From: an uncultured Clostridia bacterium
GTDB lineage: Bacteria; Bacillota; Clostridia; UBA1381
Reading direction: 5' to 3'
Assembly (NCBI GenBank): GCA_944391265.1
Contig: CALXSX010000087.1
Span: 1-17,802 of the forward strand
DNA: 17,802 bases
Shown: positions 1 through 5,329 of the stretch, piece by piece
How the letters are laid out: each line of letters begins with the position of its first letter
Numbering within the stretch: the first letter of the stretch is position 1
Notes under the pieces: generated by a model
What the model was told of the DNA's origin: nothing
What the model saw: the letters and a program-made list of their open reading frames with translations, nothing else
Databases searched by the model: none
Program-made: the position numbers and the translations under genes

Positions 1-334
1 GTACGCTCTCGCGTTTGAGAGCCGAACATCTTTCTCCGCTTATTGTGCCGGGATTGGCTTCTACAGTGAAGTCGGCACCGCTGTCTACATTAAATATATC
101 CTTTATTCCGCGTATAAGGCGGACAAGCTGCTCAGAATTGAGCGCAGTCGGAGTTCCTCCGCCAATAAAAACGGTATCGGCGGCGGCATATCTGTACCTC
201 TCCGCTTCCTTCAGGACGGCATTTATATATTCATCCGCCGCGTCTGTCCTGCCTGCATACGACGCAAAGTCACAGTACCTGCACTTTTTTACGCAAAAGG
301 GTATGTGAATATATAGACCGTATTTGCCTGACAA
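1..334 (-). CDS. hemW: HemW-type radical SAM protein, N-terminal part (cut by window edge)
   Basis: The reading frame is open from a TTG at 334 down to base 1 and gives about 111 residues. It begins MSGKYGLYIHIPFCVKKCRY and continues CDFASYAG. The CX3CX2C cluster (FCVKKCRYC) at about residues 13-21 binds the radical SAM 4Fe-4S centre, and FIGGGTPTAL near residue 63 is the usual glycine-rich SAM-binding segment. HIPFC...CxYCDF is typical of HemW, a cytoplasmic heme chaperone often annotated as oxygen-independent coproporphyrinogen oxidase. The TTG start was chosen because AAAGGA lies 9 bases upstream and the first residues match the family start. It begins 29 bases after the S24 repressor stop on the same strand, so the two are probably co-transcribed. 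HemW and HemN cannot be separated fully without the C-terminus, but the motif CX3CX2C followed by DF favours HemW. Confidence 0.9.
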   Translation of the reverse strand, partial: MSGKYGLYIHIPFCVKKCRYCDFASYAGRTDAADEYINAVLKEAERYRYAAADTVFIGGGTPTALNSEQLVRLIRGIKDIFNVDSGADFTVEANPGTISGERCSALKRESV

Positions 335-363
335 TATCTCACGTCCTTTCGGATAAACGAAGT

Positions 364-1038
364 TTATTCTTTTTCCACATAAAGATTATTAGTCTGCATA
401 CCTATCGCCTTGCCGAGAATTCGTATATTTTTGAATTCCTCAGCGGTGTAAACCATAGGCGGATATTTCGGATTGGCAGATACGAGTGTTATCACATCTC
501 CAACCTTATAAACGCGTTTCAGCGTCGCCTCATCATCTATAATGACTGCCGCTATCTCTCCGTTTTCAACTTCGCACTGTTCCTTGATTAAAACAACATC
601 TCCGTCGTATATGCGCGCGTTAATCATGCTGTCGCCATTGGCAATGAGGCAAAAATCAGCCTTTGTATCGGCTACAAGTGTGTATTCATCATACATCTCT
701 CTGCAAAACAAGGGTTTGCCGCACGCAATCTCGCCGAGTATCGGTATCTCGCGAAGCTGCGGTTTAAAAACATTGTCAAGCCCGAGTGAAAGCACATCAT
801 CACGGCTTTCCTCCTCGTCGCTGTCCCAGCCGATAAGGTACGATTCCTTGCACCCGAACACCTTTGCAAGCTTTGATATAGTGGAGAGTTTTATATTTTG
901 TATTTCTCCGCTTTCATATCGCTGCAGTGTGGCATCGCTCACTCCAACCTTTTTTGACAGTTCCGCAAGCGTGTAGCCGTTTTTAAGCCGCATGGCCTTT
1001 ATCCTTTCATTTTTTCTTTTTGGTGTCTTTTCTGACAT
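364..1038 (-). CDS. XRE-family HTH / S24 peptidase repressor (CI- or LexA-like, self-cleaving)
   Basis: A 224-residue repressor. Residues about 10-67 form an XRE helix-turn-helix (TLAELSKKVGVSDATLQRYESG). Residues about 96-215 form an S24/LexA-type autoprotease. The expected catalytic pair is visible: Ser137 in NGDSM and Lys174 in ATLKRV. The predicted scission site is Cys106-Gly107 in GEIACGKPL, a Cys-Gly bond as in UmuD rather than the Ala-Gly of LexA and lambda CI. In this family RecA-ssDNA filaments trigger self-cleavage and derepression. The ATG has GGAGGTG upstream. A TATAAT promoter and a near-palindromic operator lie just ahead of the gene, so negative autoregulation is likely. It is divergent from a Cro-like gene and is followed by hemW. 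True LexA of Firmicutes has a winged helix, so this is more likely a phage-type or paralogous repressor. Confidence 0.9.
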   Translation of the reverse strand: MSEKTPKRKNERIKAMRLKNGYTLAELSKKVGVSDATLQRYESGEIQNIKLSTISKLAKVFGCKESYLIGWDSDEEESRDDVLSLGLDNVFKPQLREIPILGEIACGKPLFCREMYDEYTLVADTKADFCLIANGDSMINARIYDGDVVLIKEQCEVENGEIAAVIIDDEATLKRVYKVGDVITLVSANPKYPPMVYTAEEFKNIRILGKAIGMQTNNLYVEKE

Positions 1039-1083
1039 TACTTACACCTCCGCTTCTATCGTATTTAAGTCATTATCAAAGCT

Positions 1084-1112
1084 ATTATAACATCATTTTA
1101 CGTAATATGCAA
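1084..1112 (-). promoter_or_regulatory. Promoter of the S24 repressor (minus strand)
   Basis: Read on the minus strand, the -10 box is TATAAT (1089 to 1084), with a 17-base spacer and a weaker -35 box TTGCAT (1112 to 1107). Transcription would begin near 1077 and reach the repressor ATG at 1038. An operator-like element (1093-1110) fills most of the spacer and overlaps the -35, which is the expected geometry for autorepression. Confidence 0.7.
1093..1110. promoter_or_regulatory. Operator-like element 1
   Basis: The sequence TCATTTTACGTAATATGC matches the element at 1197-1214 in 16 of 18 positions and has a TTACGTAA palindromic centre. It overlaps the spacer and -35 of the minus-strand repressor promoter. 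It is probably bound by the S24 repressor and/or the Cro-like protein; that assignment is inferred from position. Confidence 0.6.
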
Positions 1113-1133
1113 CAGTTTTTTAAAATTTTTTCA

Positions 1134-1151
1134 AAAAATTACATAAAACGT
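1134..1151. promoter_or_regulatory. Operator-like element 2 (divergent copy)
   Basis: On the minus strand this reads ACGTTTTATGTAATTTTT, 13 of 18 matches to the 1197-1214 element, and it ends one base before the TTGACA of the plus-strand promoter. It shares ACGTTTTAYGTAATT with the copy at 1474-1491, so the elements may form two subtypes with different affinity. The region is AT-rich, so confidence is lower than for the two best copies. Confidence 0.4.
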
Positions 1152-1152
1152 A

Positions 1153-1181
1153 TTGACAAGATTATTTTTTTGTGATATTAT
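1153..1181 (+). promoter_or_regulatory. Consensus promoter of the cassette (plus strand)
   Basis: TTGACA at 1153-1158, a 17-base spacer and TATTAT at 1176-1181, with a TG at 1173-1174 giving an extended -10. The start of transcription is expected near 1188, ahead of the Cro-like gene at 1240. Operator-like elements lie directly upstream of the -35 (1134-1151) and about 10-27 bases downstream of the predicted start (1197-1214), so this strong promoter should be tightly repressible. Confidence 0.85.
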
Positions 1182-1196
1182 GATAATGCAAAAATT

Positions 1197-1214
1197 GCAT
1201 TTTACGTAATTTGC
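1197..1214. promoter_or_regulatory. Operator-like element 3 (best palindrome)
   Basis: GCATTTTACGTAATTTGC is an 18-base near-palindrome with 14 of 18 symmetric positions around the central ACGT; the outer GCA/TGC arms and the inner TTACGTAA are symmetric. It sits just downstream of the predicted transcription start of the cassette, where a bound repressor would block initiation or escape. It is the best candidate for the consensus operator of this region. Confidence 0.65.
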
Positions 1215-1239
1215 TGAACAATGGAGGAATTAAAACAAT

Positions 1240-1467
1240 ATGACAGATGACAAAATGTTTTTAGACACTCCGCTCCTTATGGCGTATGTTCCCCCGGAGA
1301 TAAAAAATCCGCGCAGTTTTGCAGATAAAACCGGGGTTTCGCTTTCTAAAGCCAAAATCATTTTAGGTGGCAAAAATTCATGCTCCCTTACATATAAGGA
1401 TATAAACGCCATTGTAAGAAAGCTGAACATACCTTATGACGATGCGGAAAAAATTTTTTTTGGGTAA
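1240..1467 (+). CDS. Small Cro-like helix-turn-helix protein
   Basis: A 75-residue protein. After an N-terminal arm of about 25 residues, residues 26-75 look like a compact XRE/Cro-type fold: SFADKTGVSLSKAKIILGGK (helix-turn-helix), then DINAIVRKLNIPYDDAEKIF and a final FG. The ending in EKIFF is common in small phage-type XRE regulators. It has no effector domain. A GGAGGAAT ribosome site at 1223 precedes the ATG at 1240. It is the first gene downstream of the repressed promoter and is divergent from the S24 repressor, the position of cro opposite cI. The likely role is DNA binding at the shared TTACGTAA elements, antagonising or fine-tuning the S24 repressor. The gene ends in an A6T8 run at 1448-1461. 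The HTH call comes from sequence pattern alone. Confidence 0.7.
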   Translation: MTDDKMFLDTPLLMAYVPPEIKNPRSFADKTGVSLSKAKIILGGKNSCSLTYKDINAIVRKLNIPYDDAEKIFFG

Positions 1468-1473
1468 AATATT

Positions 1474-1491
1474 ACGTTTTACGTAATTAAG
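1474..1491. promoter_or_regulatory. Operator-like element 4, before the 44-aa ORF
   Basis: ACGTTTTACGTAATTAAG carries the exact core TTTTACGTAATT of the 1197-1214 element (13 of 18 overall). It lies between the Cro-like stop and the AAGGAGG ribosome site at 1489-1495, touching that site. No convincing -35/-10 pair was found just upstream, so binding here would act as a transcription roadblock or as a low-affinity accessory operator. Confidence 0.5.
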
Positions 1492-1500
1492 GAGGTTTTT

Positions 1501-1635
1501 ATGATTTATTCAAACACAAGCGAAGCCGCTCTCGCGGCTCTGGAAAGAGCAAGAACAGGAAATTTCGGGCTCGATGAAGAGATTACTCGTACTGAGGAGG
1601 ATTATGATGAAACAGATGACAGCGAACGCGGATAA
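1501..1635 (+). CDS. Small acidic protein, 44 aa, unknown function
   Basis: The ATG at 1501 follows a near-perfect AAGGAGG site with 5-bp spacing, and the frame stays open to TAA at 1633-1635. The product begins MIYSNTSEAALAALERARTG and has an acidic C-terminal half. It has 13 Asp/Glu against 4 Arg and no Lys, Cys or His, for a net charge near -9. Residues 8-20 could form an amphipathic helix. The next gene starts inside it at 1604 with its ribosome site in the overlap, so translation is probably coupled. Small acidic proteins of phage modules sometimes act as anti-repressors or DNA mimics; nothing here proves that. I do not recognise a family. Confidence 0.65.
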   Translation: MIYSNTSEAALAALERARTGNFGLDEEITRTEEDYDETDDSERG

Positions 1636-2068
1636 CTGCATTATTTTAAAAGATCTGACGCCACACAGGCAGAAAAAGGACAAGTCATATCTTTGCCTTT
1701 GCAGGCTTTGCGGCAGGAAATTTATCAGAAGCTCAAGATGGCTTTTTTACGGTCACTCTGACTGCGGATGCGCAGAAGGAAAAAACATCAAAAACGTAAA
1801 GCTCGCTGACTATGCCATACGGTCGCTTGACCGCGATTCAAAGCGAAGGCTCAGGAGCAAAATCGCAAAGATGAACAACGCAAAGCTTCTGACGGTTTTT
1901 GACAAAGTTTATATTGAAAACAAGCCGGTAAACGAATACACGGCAGTATCAAATTATATGAGCCTTTCAAGCCTTTACAGAATGAGAATGAAAATCGTAA
2001 GGATATTTAATGCGTCAAAGGCGTACATTGAAAAAAACGAATCGGAGGACAATAAACAATGTATATAA
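1604..2068 (+). CDS. Zinc-knuckle protein of unknown function
   Basis: The start is placed at the ATG at 1604 (154 aa) because GAGGAGG lies 4-9 bases upstream; an ATG at 1607 is equally possible. Residues 31-56 contain CLCRLCGRKF followed by a segment ending in DCGC, a four-cysteine CxxC...CxC pattern. It resembles the N-terminal zinc-binding strand of HNH/AP2-type phage endonucleases (C-x-CG...L..G...SCGC), but no HNH or AP2 catalytic segment follows. Residues 60-100 are strongly basic (KRRLRSKIAKM), and 115-147 look helical. A nucleic-acid-binding role is plausible. It overlaps the 44-aa gene upstream by 32 bases and the next gene by 10, so the three form a coupled unit. The function is not known. 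Confidence 0.75.
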   Translation: MMKQMTANADNCIILKDLTPHRQKKDKSYLCLCRLCGRKFIRSSRWLFYGHSDCGCAEGKNIKNVKLADYAIRSLDRDSKRRLRSKIAKMNNAKLLTVFDKVYIENKPVNEYTAVSNYMSLSSLYRMRMKIVRIFNASKAYIEKNESEDNKQCI

Positions 2069-2814
2069 CAAAAGCAATTGAAACAGCAAAAATTTTAAAT
2101 CCGGATGAGTACACAGTGGAGGAGTATATAATGTGGTGCAACGAACTGTCCTGCGACCTCTTTCTTAACTATGACAAAAAATTCAAAACTCTGACCACTC
2201 ACTCAGGCGGCGAAATAGCCCTGCCGGAGAACGTTACCATTTACATGATAGAAAAAATAACCGTTGACGGCAGGGAAATAAAGAAAACAGACCTTTATGA
2301 TTTTGCGAACCTGTACACCTATTCGGTCAGGGGAAGAAATGTTCTGAAAGTTCCTTCCGGTTCAGTGAGCTGCGAGGTCGTGTATCAGGAGCCGTACACA
2401 CCTATAAGATGCATTGACTGCGACGTTTCTGTTACGGCGTCAGGCAATATGTTTTCCTGCGAGGACATAGGCATTTACGCCGGCGATACGCTGACTGTGA
2501 AAACAGACAGCTCAGAGTATGAAATACACGTCATTTCCATATCTGATGACGGATACAGATACAGCGGAAACACTCTTCCCGGCGGCACCTACAACTGCAA
2601 TATCAAGCGGCTGATACAGGAGAAAACAGTCTGCGACGCACCGTTTGACTATATGTACATAGATTTTCTTATCGCCAAGTCGTGCCTGTATTCCGGAAAT
2701 TCAAACGGTTATTCAAACCATATTGCGGCATACTCAGCGAAGCTGGCGGAATATGCAAGCTTTATTTCCAGGAGAAAAGGTCATCGGACGCGCAAATTCA
2801 TCAACTGGTATTAA
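2059..2814 (+). CDS. Phage head-tail connector-like protein (gp6-type), stand-alone
   Basis: A 251-residue protein starting at ATG 2059 with CGGAGGAC upstream, overlapping the previous stop. The N-terminus (ITKAIETAKILNPDEYTVEEYIMWCNEL) and the C-terminal segment (APFDYMYIDFLIAKSCLYSG then HIAAYSAKLAEYASFISRR) match what I recall of head-tail connector or neck proteins of Firmicutes siphoviruses. Those typically read PYDEMYIHWLEAKIDY...YNNSMAMFN...YANWYNR near the C-terminus. Here the middle (about residues 55-190) is a beta-rich insert with seven cysteines between 105 and 192, longer than usual. No capsid, portal, terminase or tail gene is nearby, so it is either a prophage leftover or recruited for another task. 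The family call is from pattern memory and is moderate. Confidence 0.6.
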   Translation: MYITKAIETAKILNPDEYTVEEYIMWCNELSCDLFLNYDKKFKTLTTHSGGEIALPENVTIYMIEKITVDGREIKKTDLYDFANLYTYSVRGRNVLKVPSGSVSCEVVYQEPYTPIRCIDCDVSVTASGNMFSCEDIGIYAGDTLTVKTDSSEYEIHVISISDDGYRYSGNTLPGGTYNCNIKRLIQEKTVCDAPFDYMYIDFLIAKSCLYSGNSNGYSNHIAAYSAKLAEYASFISRRKGHRTRKFINWY

Positions 2815-2869
2815 AGCAGCTTTGCAAACATATTATAAAGGTAAGAAAACATTGGGGGAGGTATGTAAA

Positions 2870-3109
2870 ATGCTGCGTTCTTATGAGCTAAGGCAAAAAG
2901 AGGTAATAAACATAAAGACCGCTTCAAGGCTCGGATATGTCGACGACGTCGATATTGATTTTGACAGCGGCAAAATATGCGGCATTGTGGTGCCAAAGCA
3001 TCGGTTTTTTCTTTTTCACAGGGAGGACTACGTAATACCGTGGGAAAACATCGTTCAGGTAGGTGACGAGCTGATACTCGTTGACTTTGCCGAACAAAGC
3101 GCTGTCTGA
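2870..3109 (+). CDS. ylmC: YlmC/YmxH family PRC-barrel sporulation protein
   Basis: A 79-residue protein with a PRC-barrel-like core: ELRQKEVINIKTASRLGYVD, then DIDFDSGKICGIVVPKH, DYVIPWENIVQVGDELILVD. The IPW.NI..VG motif and length match the YlmC/YmxH family of endospore-forming Firmicutes, in which B. subtilis members are sporulation-associated. The ATG at 2870 was chosen for its GGGGGAGGT site and the family-typical start. A longer open frame upstream overlaps the connector-like gene and is not used. It follows that gene by 55 bases but its family is unrelated to phage, so it marks the chromosomal flank of the cassette. The molecular role of the family is not well defined. ylmC and ymxH paralogues cannot be told apart here. 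Confidence 0.85.
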   Translation: MLRSYELRQKEVINIKTASRLGYVDDVDIDFDSGKICGIVVPKHRFFLFHREDYVIPWENIVQVGDELILVDFAEQSAV

Positions 3110-3179
3110 CACGCTATGCTTGTGCACAATGCGGTCATACGCACTTGTAAATAAATTATAAATTATTGCACTTTTCAAA

Positions 3180-3208
3180 TTGACATTTTGCGCTAAAGGT
3201 GGTATTAT
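3180..3208 (+). promoter_or_regulatory. Consensus sigma-A promoter of asd-dapA
   Basis: TTGACA at 3180-3185, a 17-base spacer and TATTAT at 3203-3208. Transcription should begin near 3215, leaving a leader of about 50 bases before the asd ATG. That is too short for a lysine riboswitch, so control of this operon by lysine would have to act elsewhere. Confidence 0.85.
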
Positions 3209-3266
3209 ATATGTAATATACTGCCTGATATGCTTCATGGCAGTCAGCACGAAAGGATTTGTTAAA

Positions 3267-4349
3267 ATGAAGGATAATTACAAAGTAGGTATAATAGGAG
3301 CCACAGGCATGGTTGGTCAGCGTTTTATCACGCTTCTTCACGACCACCCGTGGTATGACATAACAGTTCTTGCAGCGTCTGCAAGAAGCGCCGGAAAAAA
3401 ATACAAAGATGCTGTCGGCGCAAAGTGGGCTATGGACGAAGATATCCCTGAAAAGGTAGCGGACATGGTCGTTATGAATGCATCGGAAGACATAGAAAAA
3501 ATAGCTTCGATGGTTGACTTTGTTTTCTGTGCCGTAGATATGAAAAAGGACGAGATAAAGGCCCTTGAGGAAGCGTATGCAAAGGCAGAGTGCCCTGTTA
3601 TTTCAAACAACTCAGCAAATCGCCACACGCCCGATGTTCCTATGATAATCCCGGAGATTAACGACGACCACGCAGAAATCATAAACGCTCAGAGAAAAAG
3701 ACTCGGAACAAAGAGAGGCTTTATTGCAGTAAAATCAAATTGCTCGCTGCAAAGCTACGTTCCGGCTATTCATCCTCTTATGAAATACGGCGTAACTAAA
3801 GTGCTCGCAACAACCTATCAGGCTATATCCGGAGCAGGAAAAACCTTTGAAACATGGCCGGAAATGCTCGATAACATAATACCGTTCATCGGCGGAAAAA
3901 AAAAAAAAAGCGAGATAGAACCGCTCAAGATTTGGGGAAAAATCGAAGGCGACAAAATAGTTGATGCCGATTCTCCGTCAATTACAACGCAGTGCATAAG
4001 AGTTCCTGTCTCAAACGGGCACACAGCCGCTGTTTTTGTTAGCTTTGAAAACAAGCCTTCAATAGACGAAATAAAAAAGGCGTGGGCTGATTTCAGCGGC
4101 GCTCCGCAGAAGCTTGGCCTTCCTCATGCACCAAAGCAGTTTATACACTACTTTGAAGAGGATGACAGGCCTCAGGCTAAGCTTGACAGAATGCTTGAGG
4201 GCGGAATGGCAGTATCTGTCGGCAGACTACGCCCGGACACTCAGTACGATTACAAATTTGTATGTCTTTCACACAACACCTTAAGAGGCGCTGCGGGCGG
4301 AGCCGTGCTCATGGCTGAGCTGCTCACAGCAAAGGGATATCTTGACTAA
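3267..4349 (+). CDS. asd: Aspartate-semialdehyde dehydrogenase
   Basis: A 360-residue enzyme that reduces aspartyl phosphate to aspartate semialdehyde with NADPH, the branch point to lysine/DAP, threonine and methionine. The N-terminal Rossmann motif GATGMVGQRF is at residues 11-20. The catalytic cysteine is in KSNCSLQSYVPAIHPL. GAGKTFETWPEMLDNIIPFI and the HTAAVFVSFE segment place it in the archaeal/fungal-type ASADH branch rather than the E. coli type. The ATG at 3267 follows GAAAGGA; an upstream in-frame ATG at 3180 lies inside the promoter and is rejected. dapA follows 25 bases downstream, so the two genes catalyse consecutive steps from one transcript. A run of 14 A encodes GKKKK near residue 212, which is a slippage-prone site. 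Confidence 0.95.
   Translation: MKDNYKVGIIGATGMVGQRFITLLHDHPWYDITVLAASARSAGKKYKDAVGAKWAMDEDIPEKVADMVVMNASEDIEKIASMVDFVFCAVDMKKDEIKALEEAYAKAECPVISNNSANRHTPDVPMIIPEINDDHAEIINAQRKRLGTKRGFIAVKSNCSLQSYVPAIHPLMKYGVTKVLATTYQAISGAGKTFETWPEMLDNIIPFIGGKKKKSEIEPLKIWGKIEGDKIVDADSPSITTQCIRVPVSNGHTAAVFVSFENKPSIDEIKKAWADFSGAPQKLGLPHAPKQFIHYFEEDDRPQAKLDRMLEGGMAVSVGRLRPDTQYDYKFVCLSHNTLRGAAGGAVLMAELLTAKGYLD
3896..3909 (+). repeat. A14 homopolymer inside asd
   Basis: Fourteen consecutive adenines encode the end of a Gly codon, four Lys codons and the first base of Ser. No other mononucleotide run of this length is seen in the coding regions of the window. A one-base change would truncate Asd at about 60% of its length. 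Confidence 0.95.
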
Positions 4350-4374
4350 AACAACGCGGAAAGGACTGGTATTT

Positions 4375-5262
4375 ATGAAAAAAGCACCTTTTGTCGGTTC
4401 GGGAGTTGCGATAATAACCCCGTTTATCGGAGATAAAATCAATTTTGACGCACTCGGCCAGATTATCGAGGACCAGATAAGCGGCGGAACGGATGCAATC
4501 ATCATTTGCGGCACAACGGGCGAAGCTTCCACCATGCCGGACGAGGAGCATCTGTCCGCAATAAAATATGCGATAGACAAAGTTGCCGGCAGGATACCGG
4601 TAATAGCCGGAACAGGCAGCAACGACACGCACCATGCCATAAACCTTTCAAAAAAGGCTGAGGAGTACGGAGCTGACGGCATACTCACCGTTACGCCGTA
4701 TTACAACAAAACAACGCAAAAAGGCCTTGTTTCTCATTTCACGCAGATAGCGGAGTCGATAAGCATACCTGTTATTCTTTACAACGTCCCGTCAAGAACA
4801 GGTATGTCTATAAGCGTAGATACGCTAAAGGAGCTCGTAAAAGTGCCGAACATCGTGGCAATAAAAGAGGCGAGCGGAGATATTGGCTACTGTGCGAAGG
4901 TCGCTGCACAGGTCCCTGAAATTGTAATATACTCCGGAAACGATGATATGATTGTTCCGATTATGAGCCTTGGCGGCAAGGGAGTGATTTCCGTTCTCGC
5001 GAACGTCATGCCGAAGGAGGCGCACGACATATGCAGCCTTTTCCTTGAGGGCAGGGTTCAGGAATCAAGGGAGCTTCAGCTTAAGCTCTTGAAGCTTATA
5101 AATGCGCTGTTTATCGAGGTAAATCCCATACCGGTTAAAACGGCAATGAACCTTCTCGGCTACGCGGCAGGCAATCTGCGCGCACCGCTTTGCGACATGT
5201 CTGAGGCAAATCTCGAAAAGCTTAAGGCGGCAATGACCGAGACCGGGCTTAATATTAAATAA
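4375..5262 (+). CDS. dapA: 4-hydroxy-tetrahydrodipicolinate synthase
   Basis: A 295-residue class I aldolase that condenses pyruvate with aspartate semialdehyde, the committed step of the DAP/lysine pathway. The conserved parts are all present: GTTGE (residues 46-50, active-site threonines), YNVPSRTG with Tyr136 and Arg141, and AIKEASGD with Schiff-base Lys164. SGNDD and the GVISVLANVMP segment follow. The ATG at 4375 follows AAAGGA; an earlier in-frame ATG at 4342 overlaps the end of asd and has no ribosome site. It is translated from the asd transcript, directly using the Asd product. A hairpin follows the stop. Length and motifs are normal for the family; true DapA is preferred over related N-acetylneuraminate lyases because of its neighbour asd. 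Confidence 0.95.
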   Translation: MKKAPFVGSGVAIITPFIGDKINFDALGQIIEDQISGGTDAIIICGTTGEASTMPDEEHLSAIKYAIDKVAGRIPVIAGTGSNDTHHAINLSKKAEEYGADGILTVTPYYNKTTQKGLVSHFTQIAESISIPVILYNVPSRTGMSISVDTLKELVKVPNIVAIKEASGDIGYCAKVAAQVPEIVIYSGNDDMIVPIMSLGGKGVISVLANVMPKEAHDICSLFLEGRVQESRELQLKLLKLINALFIEVNPIPVKTAMNLLGYAAGNLRAPLCDMSEANLEKLKAAMTETGLNIK

Positions 5263-5268
5263 CAAAAT

Positions 5269-5309
5269 GGGCTGTGAGAAAAGCGATATTTTTTCACAGC
5301 TCATCTTTT
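5269..5309 (+). terminator. Hairpin terminator after dapA
   Basis: GGGCTGTGA (5269-5277) pairs with TCACAGCTC (5294-5302), with one G-T wobble. The flanking AAAA/TTTT bases extend the loop closure, and ATCTTTT follows. The T-tract is short, so some read-through into cysK is possible. Confidence 0.6.
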
Positions 5310-5329
5310 AAACGAAAGGCTTTATAATT

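Noticed and set aside
2829..2836. CATATTAT as a sigma-E -10 box for ylmC
   Set aside because: It departs from the CATACAnT consensus, and no acceptable -35 was found at the right distance.
300..2870. Attachment-site repeats flanking the repressor cassette
   Set aside because: No matching direct repeats, tRNA gene or integrase were found at either edge by eye.
2723..3109. 128-aa version of the YlmC-like gene
   Set aside because: The first 49 codons overlap the connector-like gene and have no ribosome site; the ATG at 2870 has GGGGGAGGT and matches family length.
3126..3148. ACAATGCG/CGCACTTGT hairpin after ylmC as terminator
   Set aside because: It has a bulge and is followed by AAATAAATT rather than a T-run.
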